Made by a program: the position numbers and the translations under genes. From Viridothelium virens (lineage: Eukaryota; Ascomycota; Dothideomycetes; Trypetheliales; Trypetheliaceae), in NCBI GenBank assembly GCA_010094025.1, contig ML991812.1:124001-188000 (forward strand): a DNA stretch of 64,000 nucleotides, given 5' to 3'. The notes under the pieces were generated by a model. The model saw only the letters and a list, made by a program, of their open reading frames with translations, was not told the origin of the DNA and searched no databases. Below are positions 32,310 to 42,767 of the stretch, in pieces (the first letter of the stretch is position 1; each line of letters starts with the position of its first letter).

Positions 32310-33560
32310 ATGAGCAACGGATCTCATGAACATGCCTTCTCGGAGGACCAATATGAGGAGGATAAGGACGATGAAAGCTCCATGGGTAATTTACTCCAGT
32401 ATTACAAGAACTCAGAGACACATCCACGTAGAAACCGTAAACGTTCAAATCAGTCATGGCCAGTGTGCCTACACATAGCAGCCATATTTCTGTACGGATT
32501 GATTGCGCTGCTGGTCACCTACCATATGAATAAGAGGCACAACACTGTGCAGTCGTTGATCTATTGTAAGTCAATAATCCTTTAGTCTCATCTCGCGGCG
32601 CTGATGGTCATACGAAGCTCCGGCAAACGAAATTCTTGAGTACAAGACTCAGCTTTATGATCTAGACCTCCTAGGCGATTCGAGTTATTTTGGAACGCCG
32701 AGTCCGCAAATCGACAAAAACTGGCACGAACTGATGGCTCGTATGTTTTGAGATGAAGCTGTTGATGAGATCGACCTAACACGAGTCAATCTCCCTAGCA
32801 TCCTCGATTCATCTGTCAAAATCTGAAAGGCAACATTACGATCCAAAGAGTCATGTTGTTCAGTTCCCCGATGGCACCTTTCTCGGTCAATTGATGGTAT
32901 ATGTAAGTTTTCGTATAAATACCAAGATAATCCAAGGCATTCAACGCCTTCGAAGTCTGCACTAATGTCGAACCGTAGCATGAGCTTCACTGTCTTGTAT
33001 GTATCCACACTCGCGATCCGCAAAATCACCAATGCTGATTCCAGCCTAAGAAGCGTTTGTATCAGTATATAAATTCGGACTATTATTTCCCCAACCTCAC
33101 AGATAGAGAAAGAGAGATGAACAAAAGGCATACTGGTAAGTCATGCTGATTGATGGTACATACGGTGTTGATCTGAATATCCTGCAGAACACTGTCTCGG
33201 AACTCTACGCCAGGGCGTCATGTGTCACGGCGACGTTTCAGTAATAACATTTGTCTGGGGGAAGCATTCTAAAGTGCCTCTGGGAGAGTTCTCAAATCCT
33301 CATCAATGTGTAAATTTTGAGAGACTGCACAAATGGGCACTGGACCGCGCTGTGGTCGACGGGCTTGAGCCAGGAGTCCTGGTACATCCAAAGCTCGGTG
33401 AGCCATCTTTCGCCGTGCGGTAGAGTTATCACGATACTAATGACCTCTAGGGCCATCCTTTCCAGATGGACATGGGACCAGAATTGGGTTTTCTGACGAA
33501 GATATTGATGAAGATGGCAATTTCATCAAGGATGGCGATCAAGCACATGATACTCGCTGA
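32310..33560 (+). CDS. UstYa-family (DUF3328) oxidase-like membrane protein
   Basis: Seven exons: 32310-32565, 32618-32740, 32799-32902, 32979-32996, 33051-33135, 33188-33397, 33451-33560, giving 301 residues. An acidic cytosolic N terminus is followed by one membrane helix (about 51-70), then the DUF3328 core: YSPANEILEYKTQLY, VQFPDGTFLGQLMVY, and the two HxxHC motifs HELHC (162-166) and HTEHC (194-198), followed by LGTLRQGVMCHGDVSVITFVW. In characterised clusters these motifs are essential for oxidative side-chain cyclisation of RiPP precursors. The first motif is encoded by an 18-nt exon. For exon 5 the acceptor at 33050 was chosen over CCAG at 33044 because it gives the family sequence HCLKRL. 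The divergent neighbour is a repeat precursor, its likely substrate (inference). Confidence 0.92.
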
Positions 33561-34348
33561 GTGTTGCTCCGGGGATCCGGTCACGCTACGCTTCTCAAGC
33601 CCTTATTACTTTCGAAGGAGCGGATTTCGCTTCGGCCGGTAATAGCATCGCCGGGAAAGGGTTGTGTCAAGATTGCCGAACACTAGGACGCGAGAGAGCG
33701 AAATTCCGGGATTTTGTGCCGGAACTTCCAACGCAATCGGTGATATGTTGCCAATGACGGCACGATATATATTAGCGTCTATCACAACCATATCTTGTGA
33801 TACCTGAAAAGCTTGCTTGGGCGAGCTTATGCTGCAAGTCTGGTTCCGGTCAAGACGCTTGAGGTATGCTGCAAGCATTGATTCCGGTGAAGATGCATGC
33901 TGTAAGCTCTCCATGTGGGTCTCGTACAGTAGTCGTCTGCAGGTAAATGCTTAGGTATTGAACGGTTTTATAGCCTCTAATCGAAGGCGTCGTCATGGTG
34001 CGGGGGCGTGGGGGCTTAAATCCTTCGCAGCTATTCCGAGTGCAACGTCGAATATTAGGGCACGATAGAATACGGCGCTTGTTAAGGTGGAGTTACGATT
34101 ACGAATAGGGCGCCGAGTGCAACGATGACGGTGCCGACGAAGTTCCACGGTCCTGAGAGCGTCTACGATATCGTGAGCAATATTTTCTTTTACCGAAGTC
34201 ATATCCAGGCTCTCATAGGAAAGCATTGGGACAAGTAGGGCATATCACTGATTCTACCTTGTGCCCAGACATCTGCCTTTTACCATAGTTTAACCCTCCA
34301 GAATTGTGATTCTCGTCTTGTAAAGCCCTTCTCAACTCTGAAAGTACC
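33561..34348. other. Intergenic within RiPP locus, possible gene relic
   Basis: 788 bp between the two UstY-type genes. A minus-strand frame at about 34075-34155 reads as a clean hydrophobic helix (WNFVGTVIVALGALFVIVTPP) but is closed by stops, and another minus ORF spans 33606-33914 (102 codons). At about 33830-33900 two copies of TATGCTGCAAG...TTCCGGT lie in tandem. No intact gene could be assembled; a decayed gene is possible. Confidence 0.4.
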
Positions 34349-34960
34349 ATGTTTGCTCATAAATATGCATTTTCATCCCTGCCAACCGACGCAGACGACC
34401 AGCAAGATACAGAAAAGAAGCGATTTTTCGAGAAGCGGGCCGCAACATGGAAATATATCTTCATATGCGGAAGCATTTTCTTGGTTCTAAGTCTCATCGC
34501 TGCTTGGGCGTTGACTTCAAGACTTCAAAAATCGTCGTCGAGATGGTCGTCATGCGGCGATAGCGTAGAGACAGCGCGCCAACGGGGTTGTTCGTTCGAT
34601 CTGATATCGTTTGCATGGCAAACGCCAGAATGCTACGACGCAGCACTTGTCTCCGAATTTGCATCTTGGGATAGTTGGAACTTTTACGCCGACGATAAGC
34701 TCACCCTGCCAGTAACGCAAGAGATGGCGCTGCATGGCAACCGAACACTTTTCGTTGAGTGGGACTACCACATCGTGCATTGCACATTCATGTGGAGACA
34801 GATGCACAGAGCATACGAGCGCGGTTGGATCGACAGTCATCTGGGCAGTTACAACCACACTCTGCATTGTCAGAAGATGATACTGATGGAGAGTGCGGCG
34901 GTTGAGAATGCAATAACTGTGGCAAGAGTCATATATCCTGAATGTGATCGGGTAAATTAA
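34349..34960 (+). CDS. UstY-type small membrane protein with two HxxHC motifs
   Basis: Single-exon 203-residue protein. An N-terminal cytosolic stretch and one membrane helix (about 36-57, YIFICGSIFLVLSLIAAWAL) precede a lumenal domain with HIVHC (141-145) and HTLHC (170-174), the paired HxxHC arrangement of UstYa/UstYb proteins but with a shorter spacing and otherwise divergent sequence. LDLISFAWQTPECYD-like and LFVEWDYHIVHCTFMWRQMHRA segments match a group of short fungal proteins often found beside metabolite genes. Role inferred: a second oxidative tailoring protein acting with the 32.3-kb UstYa-type protein on the repeat precursor. Intronless, unlike its seven-exon neighbour. Confidence 0.82.
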   Translation: MFAHKYAFSSLPTDADDQQDTEKKRFFEKRAATWKYIFICGSIFLVLSLIAAWALTSRLQKSSSRWSSCGDSVETARQRGCSFDLISFAWQTPECYDAALVSEFASWDSWNFYADDKLTLPVTQEMALHGNRTLFVEWDYHIVHCTFMWRQMHRAYERGWIDSHLGSYNHTLHCQKMILMESAAVENAITVARVIYPECDRVN

Positions 34961-35259
34961 TAGAAGCAATGATATCCAGCCAGATTGTCCAACGGATTTC
35001 AGAGAAAAGGAAGCATTTACCACTACCATGCAGCCCTTTGATGCGCAACAGTGTTCCGATGCCTTGTGCAGTGGAAGGCTAGCTGAGTGAGTAGGGAGGT
35101 AGCTTTGTGAGTTTCGACGAGGGTGGGCCATAGCGTCATACTCTTCGGTGAATAGCCACAACCATAACGCCATAGCTTAATGAGGACACCCCAAAAAATC
35201 AACATGATGTAAGCCCCGCGATCTCTCACTTCACCTCTCTTCCCACCCAACTGCCTGCG

Positions 35260-37154
35260 ATGCTCGCGCAGAGATGCGTTCTGCAATCTTTGCGCGTAGA
35301 TCAACGGCACCAGCTCCATCGCAACATTAGGAGCTTGGGGGCTTCCCTGCGGCGATATTCCACCTCCGATGTGAAGGACGTAGCTGTCCTCGGAGGTGGA
35401 ATCACTGGCCTGGCAACCGCGCACAATCTTGTCAGGGAGCTCCCCAATGTGAAGGTCTCGATCTACGAAGCTTCACCTAGAATTGGTGGATGGCTCTTGT
35501 CAAAAAGGGTTGATGTACCTGGTGGGAGCGTCGTCTTCGAGCAAGGGCCACGCACATTACGACCTGCAGGTAGCTTGACTACTGCTCAATTGGTATGGAC
35601 ATTCCCACTGGAGTAACTGTTGGCAAACACGATACTGATTCCAAGTCTATCTCTTAGATCCAAGATCTCGGGCTTGTAAACGACACAATCTTCAGCTCCA
35701 AGACCTCTCCCGCCGCGCTCAACCGCTTCGTCTACTATCCGGATCATCTCGTCAGGCTACCCGTACCAAGTAAGAACAGCAATTTCGCACAAATCATATT
35801 TTCTATCCTCTCCGAGCCTCTATTGAGAGGACTGATTCCACCTTTCCTCTTCGAGGGGTTCACAGAGACAAGGAGCCATGATCTCCAAGATGAATCTGTA
35901 GGGTCTTTCATCAGCCGAAGATTATCCAAAGCAGTAGCGAACAATCTACTGTCGGCAATGATGCATGGCATATATGCTGGAGATGTCTGGAAGCTTAGCA
36001 TTAAGAGCATCTTCCCCCAGTTATGGGAACTTGAAGGAAGATTTGGCAGCGTCGCAGGAGGATTGCTATATTTATGGAGCCGAGACGGCAGGCTGGTGAA
36101 GATGCAAGATGTTAAAGCTATGGCTGGGGTGCTTCAGTCTTCTTCTTTGAATCCTGAGCTCCTTGCGTCCTTTCGAAGCTCCTCAGTTTACACATTTAAG
36201 AATGGAATCAGTCAGCTCATCGACCGCTTGGCTGAGACTCTTCGACAGAATCCTAATGTCACGATCAAGACGGACACGAAAATCAGGGCAATTCGACAAG
36301 ACGCGCAGCATCAGATCGAGCTCGACCTCCCAGATCAATCGAAGGCCTATCATTCGCATATGATATCGACGATCTCTGCCCAATCTCTCAGTAACCTGGC
36401 TCGCCGCCCGTCCTCTCTGGATACTCCTGTAAACATATCCTCTAATCCCGAGTCCACCTACCTTCCATCTCTTCGTAAAGCGTACGCTACCACCGTCCAG
36501 GTCGTATCACTGTATTATTCTGATCCAAACCTGATCCCTTACCAAGGCTTTGGTTATCTCATCCCACAATCCGTTCCTTTCGAGCAAAATCCAGAGCTCG
36601 CTCTCGGTGTCATTTTCGACTCGTCATATAGCGGGACACCCAGCCAGACACCCGGCGAGACAATCTTCACTCCTGCCTCGTCCCAAGTCGACGCTCCGAC
36701 TCCATCTCTATCACAGGACACGGTCCCGGGCACCAGACTCACAGTCATACTCGGTGGTCACTGGTGGGACGGTTACACTTATTACCCCTCGGAACAGCAG
36801 GGCCTCGAGCTCGCCACATCACTCCTGCAACGCCATCTTGATATCAACGTTCCGCCGACTGCATATAATGTCGTGCTTCAGAAGGACTGCATACCGCAGT
36901 ATACCGTTGGACACTCTGCGCGTATGCGCGCTGCGCACGGCGAACTGAAACGCGCTTTCAAGGGGAGGCTAAGAGTTGCAGGGAGTTGGTATACGGGGGT
37001 TGGGGTGAATGATTGTGTGAGAGCGGCATGGAGCGTGGCGAGAGGGCTGAAGGATGGACTGAAGACTGGGTTAGAGGAGTTTGACGAGGAAGCAGAACCG
37101 TGGGTGATGGTTCCAAAAAACGGAACGAGCTCGGAGGTGAAGGAGAAGGAATAG
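35260..37154 (+). CDS. hem14: Protoporphyrinogen oxidase (haem biosynthesis)
   Basis: Two exons: 35260-35592 and 35658-37154, giving 609 residues. An Arg-rich, acid-poor N terminus fits a mitochondrial presequence. The FAD dinucleotide motif is VAVLGGGITGLATAHNL (GGGITG at 45-50), followed by EASPRIGGW and FEQGPRTLRP, typical of PPOX. The C terminus has VGHSARMRAAHGELKRAF and GSWYTGVGVNDCVRAAWSVARGL, which close the FAD domain. Known role: six-electron oxidation of protoporphyrinogen IX to protoporphyrin IX at the inner mitochondrial membrane. Housekeeping; it marks the right border of the accessory region. Confidence 0.95.
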
Positions 37155-37615
37155 CGCTTGAGTGGCGCCAAGGCTATTCGACACGGGCTTTGTGGAATGT
37201 GGAGGGCGACAGAGACGCGGACTTGCACAGACAGACGGGGACTTGTATATATAAAGAGGGAGTTTCCTGATTACGATGATGGACAACGCCTTTTCAGGTG
37301 GCGACTAGCATATGGTGGCAGGCGTGAACTGCATTTGCATTTACGACGGCGTTCTTCGACAACAGCGCTCGTATTGTGGCGAGGCGCGCATCTTCGGGTT
37401 TAGCGGAGGGAGAATGAACGATAACTCGAAAGGCGAGCATAAGCAGACAGCTGCTATGTACACTAGACTTTTCTCTATATATACAGGAGTCCCGAAATGA
37501 TAGTCCCCTACTATCAGGGGCTCAAATGCCTGCTCGTGTCACATGCGAGACTATCTCGTACATCACTCCAAAATTAATGTTAACGGTCACCATCTGTCTC
37601 TTGCTCATGCTTGCT
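37155..37615. other. Convergent intergenic region
   Basis: 3'-3' spacer between hem14 (+) and coq1 (-). No gene supported. Confidence 0.55.
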
Positions 37616-39118
37616 TCACTTCTTCCGCTTCATCACTTTCGTACACATCTCCACCAGTCCGTCTTTGGCTTCGCTCGCAGGAAAGTCATTTAGAGCGCGC
37701 ACCGCATTATCGACATACTCCTGCGCGAGCCGTCTCGTCTGCTCGATCCCATCACTCGCGGCCACCAATTCTCTTGCCTAAACAAACAATGCGTCAGCAA
37801 TCTATATCTCCTCCTGGAAACCCAGGTTCCAAGATCAACTCACCCTCGCCACATCCCCCTCCCCCCCAAACCTCCTTCCCACCAACTCCCCCAGCTCGCC
37901 CCTCGGGCTCTCCCTCCATGCAAACAGCAGCGGCGCGGTCGCAAGCCCCAGCTCCAAGTCCGCGCCCGCCGGCTTCCCCAGCTCGCCCCCTTCCGACGTA
38001 TAATCCAGCATGTCATCCACAAGCTGAAACGCCAATCCCAGGTTCCGGCCATAGCTATAGCTCGCCTCCACCGTCTCCATCGGAGCGCCGCCCAGAATCG
38101 CCGCCGCGCGACAAGACTTGGAGATCAGCGACGCAGACTTGAGATACGTCTTCTGGAGGTAGTGATCGAGCGCCGCGTCAGAGTACACGGGATTTGGCGA
38201 CGCGGAAGCGAAAGCGGCGGCGGCGGCGGAGGAGGAGGAGGAGGAGGAGGCAGGCGAGGCAGCCGGCTCGGGCGTATTCCGCAACTGCATGAACTCGCCC
38301 TCGACAAGATTCGCGATGACGGTCGCAAGCAGCTCGGTGACTTCTGGCGAGCGCAGCCGCGCGAGTGCGACGGACGCCCGGCCCAGCAGGAAGTCGCCGG
38401 CGAGCACGGCCATCTTGTTGCCGAAGGCGATGTTCGCGCTTGGGTGCGAGCGGCGGGTGAGGGAGGTGTCGAGGACGTCGTCGTGGAGGAGGGAGGCGGT
38501 GTGGATGAGTTCGGTGATTTCGGCTAGGCGGTGCTGCGAGGGGAGGATGTCGGGCGTGGATGTCGTGTCTGCGGAGGTGGGGGGTCCTGTCAGGGGATTG
38601 TATTTGGTGGAGTCGTAGTCTGGGGCGGAGGGGTTGACGTCGAAGAGAATGCTCGGGGGGGTGAGGGGAGTGTTGATGCCTTGAGAGGAGATATCTGTGT
38701 TTCTTCGTGAGGTCTGCGACATGCTTGCTGTGGCTTGTGACATGAGTAGGACAAGCATCGGACGGATGAATTTGCCCTCGGATTGGGTGTAGTATTTCGC
38801 GACGGTGTCTAACGTAGGGTGTCCGGAACCGAGTAATTGTCTTATATTGCCTGTCAAGAACTTCATCTCTTTCGCTACAGTCCGGATTGGATCGATTGAT
38901 ATTGGAGAGGCTTGCGGTGGTGGATCATTGTTGAAGACGTTTTGAGCAGCAGAGACTGCGGCGGCCCACGCAGATTGAGATCTTCTTCGAGAAGGGTGAT
39001 AATATGCATATTGAAGGGATGGAAAAGGATGGAGGCATTGAGGGCATCGCGGAATTCGAGGTCGGGAGGAGAATGCTCCAATGGTAAGCATTGGAGCTTT
39101 TGGGATATGGAGCTTCAT
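37616..39118 (-). CDS. coq1: Polyprenyl diphosphate synthase (ubiquinone side chain)
   Basis: Two exons on the minus strand: 39118-37844 and 37777-37616, giving 478 residues. A mitochondrial presequence is followed by GKFIRPMLVLL (about 115-125), the first Asp-rich motif DDVLD (213-217, in LLHDDVLDTSLTRR), GDFLLGRAS, and the second motif DDMLD (368-372). The short last exon supplies the conserved C-terminal helix (QTRRLAQEYVDNAVRAL, ending MKRKK). Residues about 283-309 are an Ala/Ser low-complexity insert between the Asp motifs, expected in a loop. Known role: chain elongation of isopentenyl units to the ubiquinone tail. Confidence 0.95.
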
Positions 39119-39427
39119 GCTCGAAGAAAAAAATTATGTCGCGTGCTCCTTTATGCGCACATGAAATGAGGTTTATGAAATGATCTACTAATTATTGGGT
39201 AGGTCAAGCGACTCTCAGAGCCGGGAAATAACTGCCACAGGCTGGTAGAATCTGAGAAGTTGAGTAAGTCCTGGTGAAATCTTTAGCGTTTGAGATCAGC
39301 AAAAATTAAGTAAGGTACTTCGTACCTGAAATGCATGACGCTCGCGACTGCCAAGGGTCGAATCTGTCGGATCCATGGAAATCTAGACTCCGATTACATC
39401 CGCCGTCTGCAGGTACCCTCTGCAAAA
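39119..39427. promoter_or_regulatory. Divergent promoter region, coq1 / vma12
   Basis: 309 bp between two divergent starts; no specific element recognised. Confidence 0.45.
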
Positions 39428-40273
39428 ATGGTTCTCCTTACCATCACTACTTCCACAGTAGTCGCAATTCAGGCATGCATCAAGCTTGGTTTGGAAGATG
39501 TCATTAGGTCCAAATCGCCCCAAGAGCCCTCTCTCGAAGCCCCAGAAGTTGGGAATCCTATCTCACATGGACAGCTCATCGACATCGCTAGACACCTGAA
39601 GAAGCACTATCAAGAAAGCGACGAGGAAACGGCAAATGTCTCCTATCATCTGGACGAGCTGCTCCGTGGCGCCAAGCTCTATGTTCCTCCTCCTCCACCC
39701 AAGAAAGAGCCTGTAAGTAGCGGCACGCCTCTGATCTGAGGCCCCGCTGATGCAAGCCCATAGAGTGACGAATACAAAGCATTGATGTCTCGATTACGTG
39801 AAGAAGAGGAGGCTAGAAAATATGAGCGCATGCTGAATCCTCCACCCAAGATGGAAACATTCGCCCAACGCTATTCCAATTCGCCGCACGCCCATCTCTT
39901 CCCCTCAACCGAAAAAGTAGAAGAGGACGAGGTCACGTATGCAGATGTCAACAGACAGCTGGCCTTGATCATAAATGTACTGGTATCAATCATTGCGTGC
40001 AGTTTCACGATCTGGATGGCAGCGCGCCACTGGAGCGTCCCGTCTCGATTGGCTTTAAGCTTAAGTGGTAGCGGTGTGGTGGCTGTCGCGGAAGTCGTAA
40101 TCTATTCAGGATACATTCGGCGAGTCAAGGACGCAAAAGACAGAGAGAAGAAGAAAGTCGAACAAAAGGAGGTTCTCCAAACCTGGGTGATTGATGCGTC
40201 GGAAAAGAGGTTGCCCAATAGAAAAGTTTCGAAAACTGGCCAAGTTAGAAACCGGAAGGGGATGGCTGGTTGA
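39428..40273 (+). CDS. vma12: V-ATPase assembly factor Vma12/Vph2-like
   Basis: Two exons: 39428-39712 and 39764-40273, giving 264 residues. The diagnostic region is SDEYKALMSRLREEEEARKYERMLNPPP, which straddles the splice and matches the Vma12/TMEM199 family. Two membrane helices follow (LALIINVLVSIIACSFTIWMAA and LSLSGSGVVAVAEVVIYSGYI), then a basic cytosolic tail. Known role: ER-resident factor, with Vma21 and Vma22, for assembly of the V-ATPase membrane sector. The start at 39428 lies in a CAAAAATGG context; an upstream ATG at 39335 is dismissed. Confidence 0.88.
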
Positions 40274-41112
40274 TTCGTACAAATAGGGAAAAAGTGCTAT
40301 GCTAGGCTCAAACGTTCGAGTTGATACTCGACCGTTCACTTCCTGAAACCACCGGCGGCCTCCACGTACCTGGATGTTTCTTGCTCTACCAAGGCCTTTC
40401 TCTCACGCAGAAGGGTCTTTACGACGCAAGTAGCTTTTTGACGTCAAGCTAAGTTATAACAAGCACGAAGAGACATCGAGCTTATTTCACGCATAAGGAA
40501 CGATGCCCAATACTGTCGAGGTCGGAAAAGCTTCCATCCTCTACTCCTGTCTATTGGTCTCTTACTGCAAGTGCTGAAGAGCTTCCGTCTTCTTAGCGCG
40601 AGATACCTCGATCTGGTCATCATTGTTGTATGTACAACAGGTGCCATTTCCCATTCCCCGTCAAAGGAGCACAGCGATCTAAAAGCCTGCCGAGCTAAAA
40701 CCCAGGGCAGCAGAAGAGTCTGCTGATCCGTGAAATGTTCCATTCACTGCACAAGCATCCCTCGACTGCAAAAGGACACACTTTCTGGCCTCGCTAGCGA
40801 TCTCATGACTACAAGAAGCTGAAAATCCAGAACAGCTTTGCTCCGATGGCAGGAAATTTTTGTGAAGATAGGAGCATTGCACGCAATGCGGGAAGGATTT
40901 CCCTGGGAAGGTGGCCTCACCTAACTTACTTACTCTACCAACTCCGAAACAAGTGGTTCTTTTCCACAATCCCCTTGGTATAACTTTTAATCCAGTTTTC
41001 ACTCGTCGATTCAAGTTAACATTGAAACGAACAATACCATTTCAGAAAAGGGATACTACCGCCCCTGCTTATATCTGGTAGAATCTAAGCCGAATAGAAG
41101 AACAAACAACGC
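40274..41112. other. Convergent intergenic region
   Basis: Spacer between vma12 (+) and the deacetylase gene (-). Short ORFs at 40444-41014 on the minus strand have no family resemblance. Nothing else seen. Confidence 0.5.
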
Positions 41113-42767
41113 CTACTCGTTTGTTTTGAGCTGCAATTCTGCAGCATGGGAGTCAGCAATCAACTGAATTTACAAATAAAGAGATAAATACCTGGATTCT
41201 GTAAAACAGCCCCAGGCTCTGCCGGCATCAGAGCTCCTCTCGGTGGTTGATTCTTCGATTTGAAATCGTCTGCTATTTGTTCCATCGTCACCCATTCAAT
41301 ACCTTCTTTTGTGTTGATGTATTCGATTAGCCTAGAACGCATTTTCAGTCCCACAATCCGGGGAATTTTCAGAATTCATTACACATACCGTTCCAGCATG
41401 AGCAGTGCATGTGGATGTCCGCTAACATCCGGATGCTGGGATCATCCGTCAGGAAGTGTCTCGAAGCCGGTACCAACAAGACACTTACCACTGTGACTGG
41501 GAACACAAACTCTTCATACTCGCGATAGAAGTAGTTGAAATGGTCCAACCACAAGTCCTCCACATCCCTCGGGTTCACCCAGCCGTGGCTATTCGGTGCT
41601 TTCTTCACGAACATCATTGGAGGAAGATCGTCGAGGTACTGTGCTTGAAACAGTCAGTGGGAGGCTTTTTGCTGCCTATACAGATATCCAAACATGTGGA
41701 CGAGACGAAAGTAATGGAGATTGGACGAAAAGACATTTGAAGAGACGAAACTCAAAAGCGCTCAAGATCGAAACAAAACTCTGAGAGAAGAGGCCCAATG
41801 ACTTGCCCAATTTGCCGGAATCTCACACAATCCGGTCATTGGCCCGGCTTGCAAAGGCTTCATCCAATGTTCCGGACTTTTGTCGTACTCAATCGGGATC
41901 CAGGAATCGCCGGTGCGAAGCCAGTAGCATTGACAGTCGTCGTGGCTGAACGCTATAGTATAGATTGTTTCAGCTTCATCCTAACGGGGAATCTCTCGGA
42001 CCTACAGTGATCATAATCCAATCCATACCTCAGCATCAACTCTGCTCCCTCTTGACTCGACTCCCACCACGGCGCTACGACCCCCCTTGGTGGTTTCCCG
42101 TTTTGGAAATCTTTAATGAGACGGTAGCACTTGTCCATAATCTTTGTTTGCTGCTCGAGATTCATCGCCGTCGGGTTCTCATGCGAGTCTATCACACAAG
42201 CGTCTTTTGTCAGTATTCATGGGTAGATGCATGCTACCTTTCCCTCTCTATTTCTAGCACCTCGGAGAAAAAGAAGCCGGGTAAGTCCACGTACATCCAT
42301 GCAACCCAATTTCATGCCCCTTTTCGGCAATCATCCGACACTCCTCCGGAAAAGTCTCGAGTGAGTGCCCTGGGATGAACCATGTGGTTTTGATTCCATA
42401 CTTGTCGAACATCTTCAGCAGTCGCCTGACACCAATCGTGCCTGCGAAAAGACCCCTGGAGATGTCCGAGGTGCTATCCTGGCCTTGATAGGAGCCGAGC
42501 CAGCCGGCCACGGCGTCAATGTCAACTGATATGCAGCATTGGACTCCTGGATACGGTTTCAGGTCAGCTATACAAATTGTTCACTGACGCAAGCAGAGGG
42601 CTGAGATGGGGCTGATTTGAAATGAACGGAGTTGCGAATGCAGACGAAGGAGTGCTGCGTGCGTGCTATATTTCTCCTCGCCGTTCATCTCCGGCACCAG
42701 TTCGAAAGAGAATAGCGAAGATACGCAAGAAGTAGTGCAAGCGGAATCACTTACGCTTCTTTGGCAT
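41113..42767 (-). CDS. Polysaccharide deacetylase (CE4, HpPgdA/allantoinase-like subgroup)
   Basis: Eight exons on the minus strand: 42767-42755, 42546-42295, 42188-42006, 41952-41807, 41638-41489, 41435-41389, 41331-41192, 41138-41113, giving 318 residues. The NodB-type core reads [15 protein letters not shown] (Asp13/Asp15), [16 protein letters not shown], then [14 protein letters not shown] with metal-binding His87/His91, [10 protein letters not shown], and [20 protein letters not shown]. No signal peptide, so cytosolic action is likely. The intron after exon 4 uses a GC donor (TGG|GCAAGT). The first intron is long (208 nt) and exon 1 encodes only four codons, so the extreme N terminus is less certain, as is the 8-codon last exon. 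Related enzymes act on peptidoglycan-like or ureide substrates; the substrate here is unknown. Confidence 0.88.
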
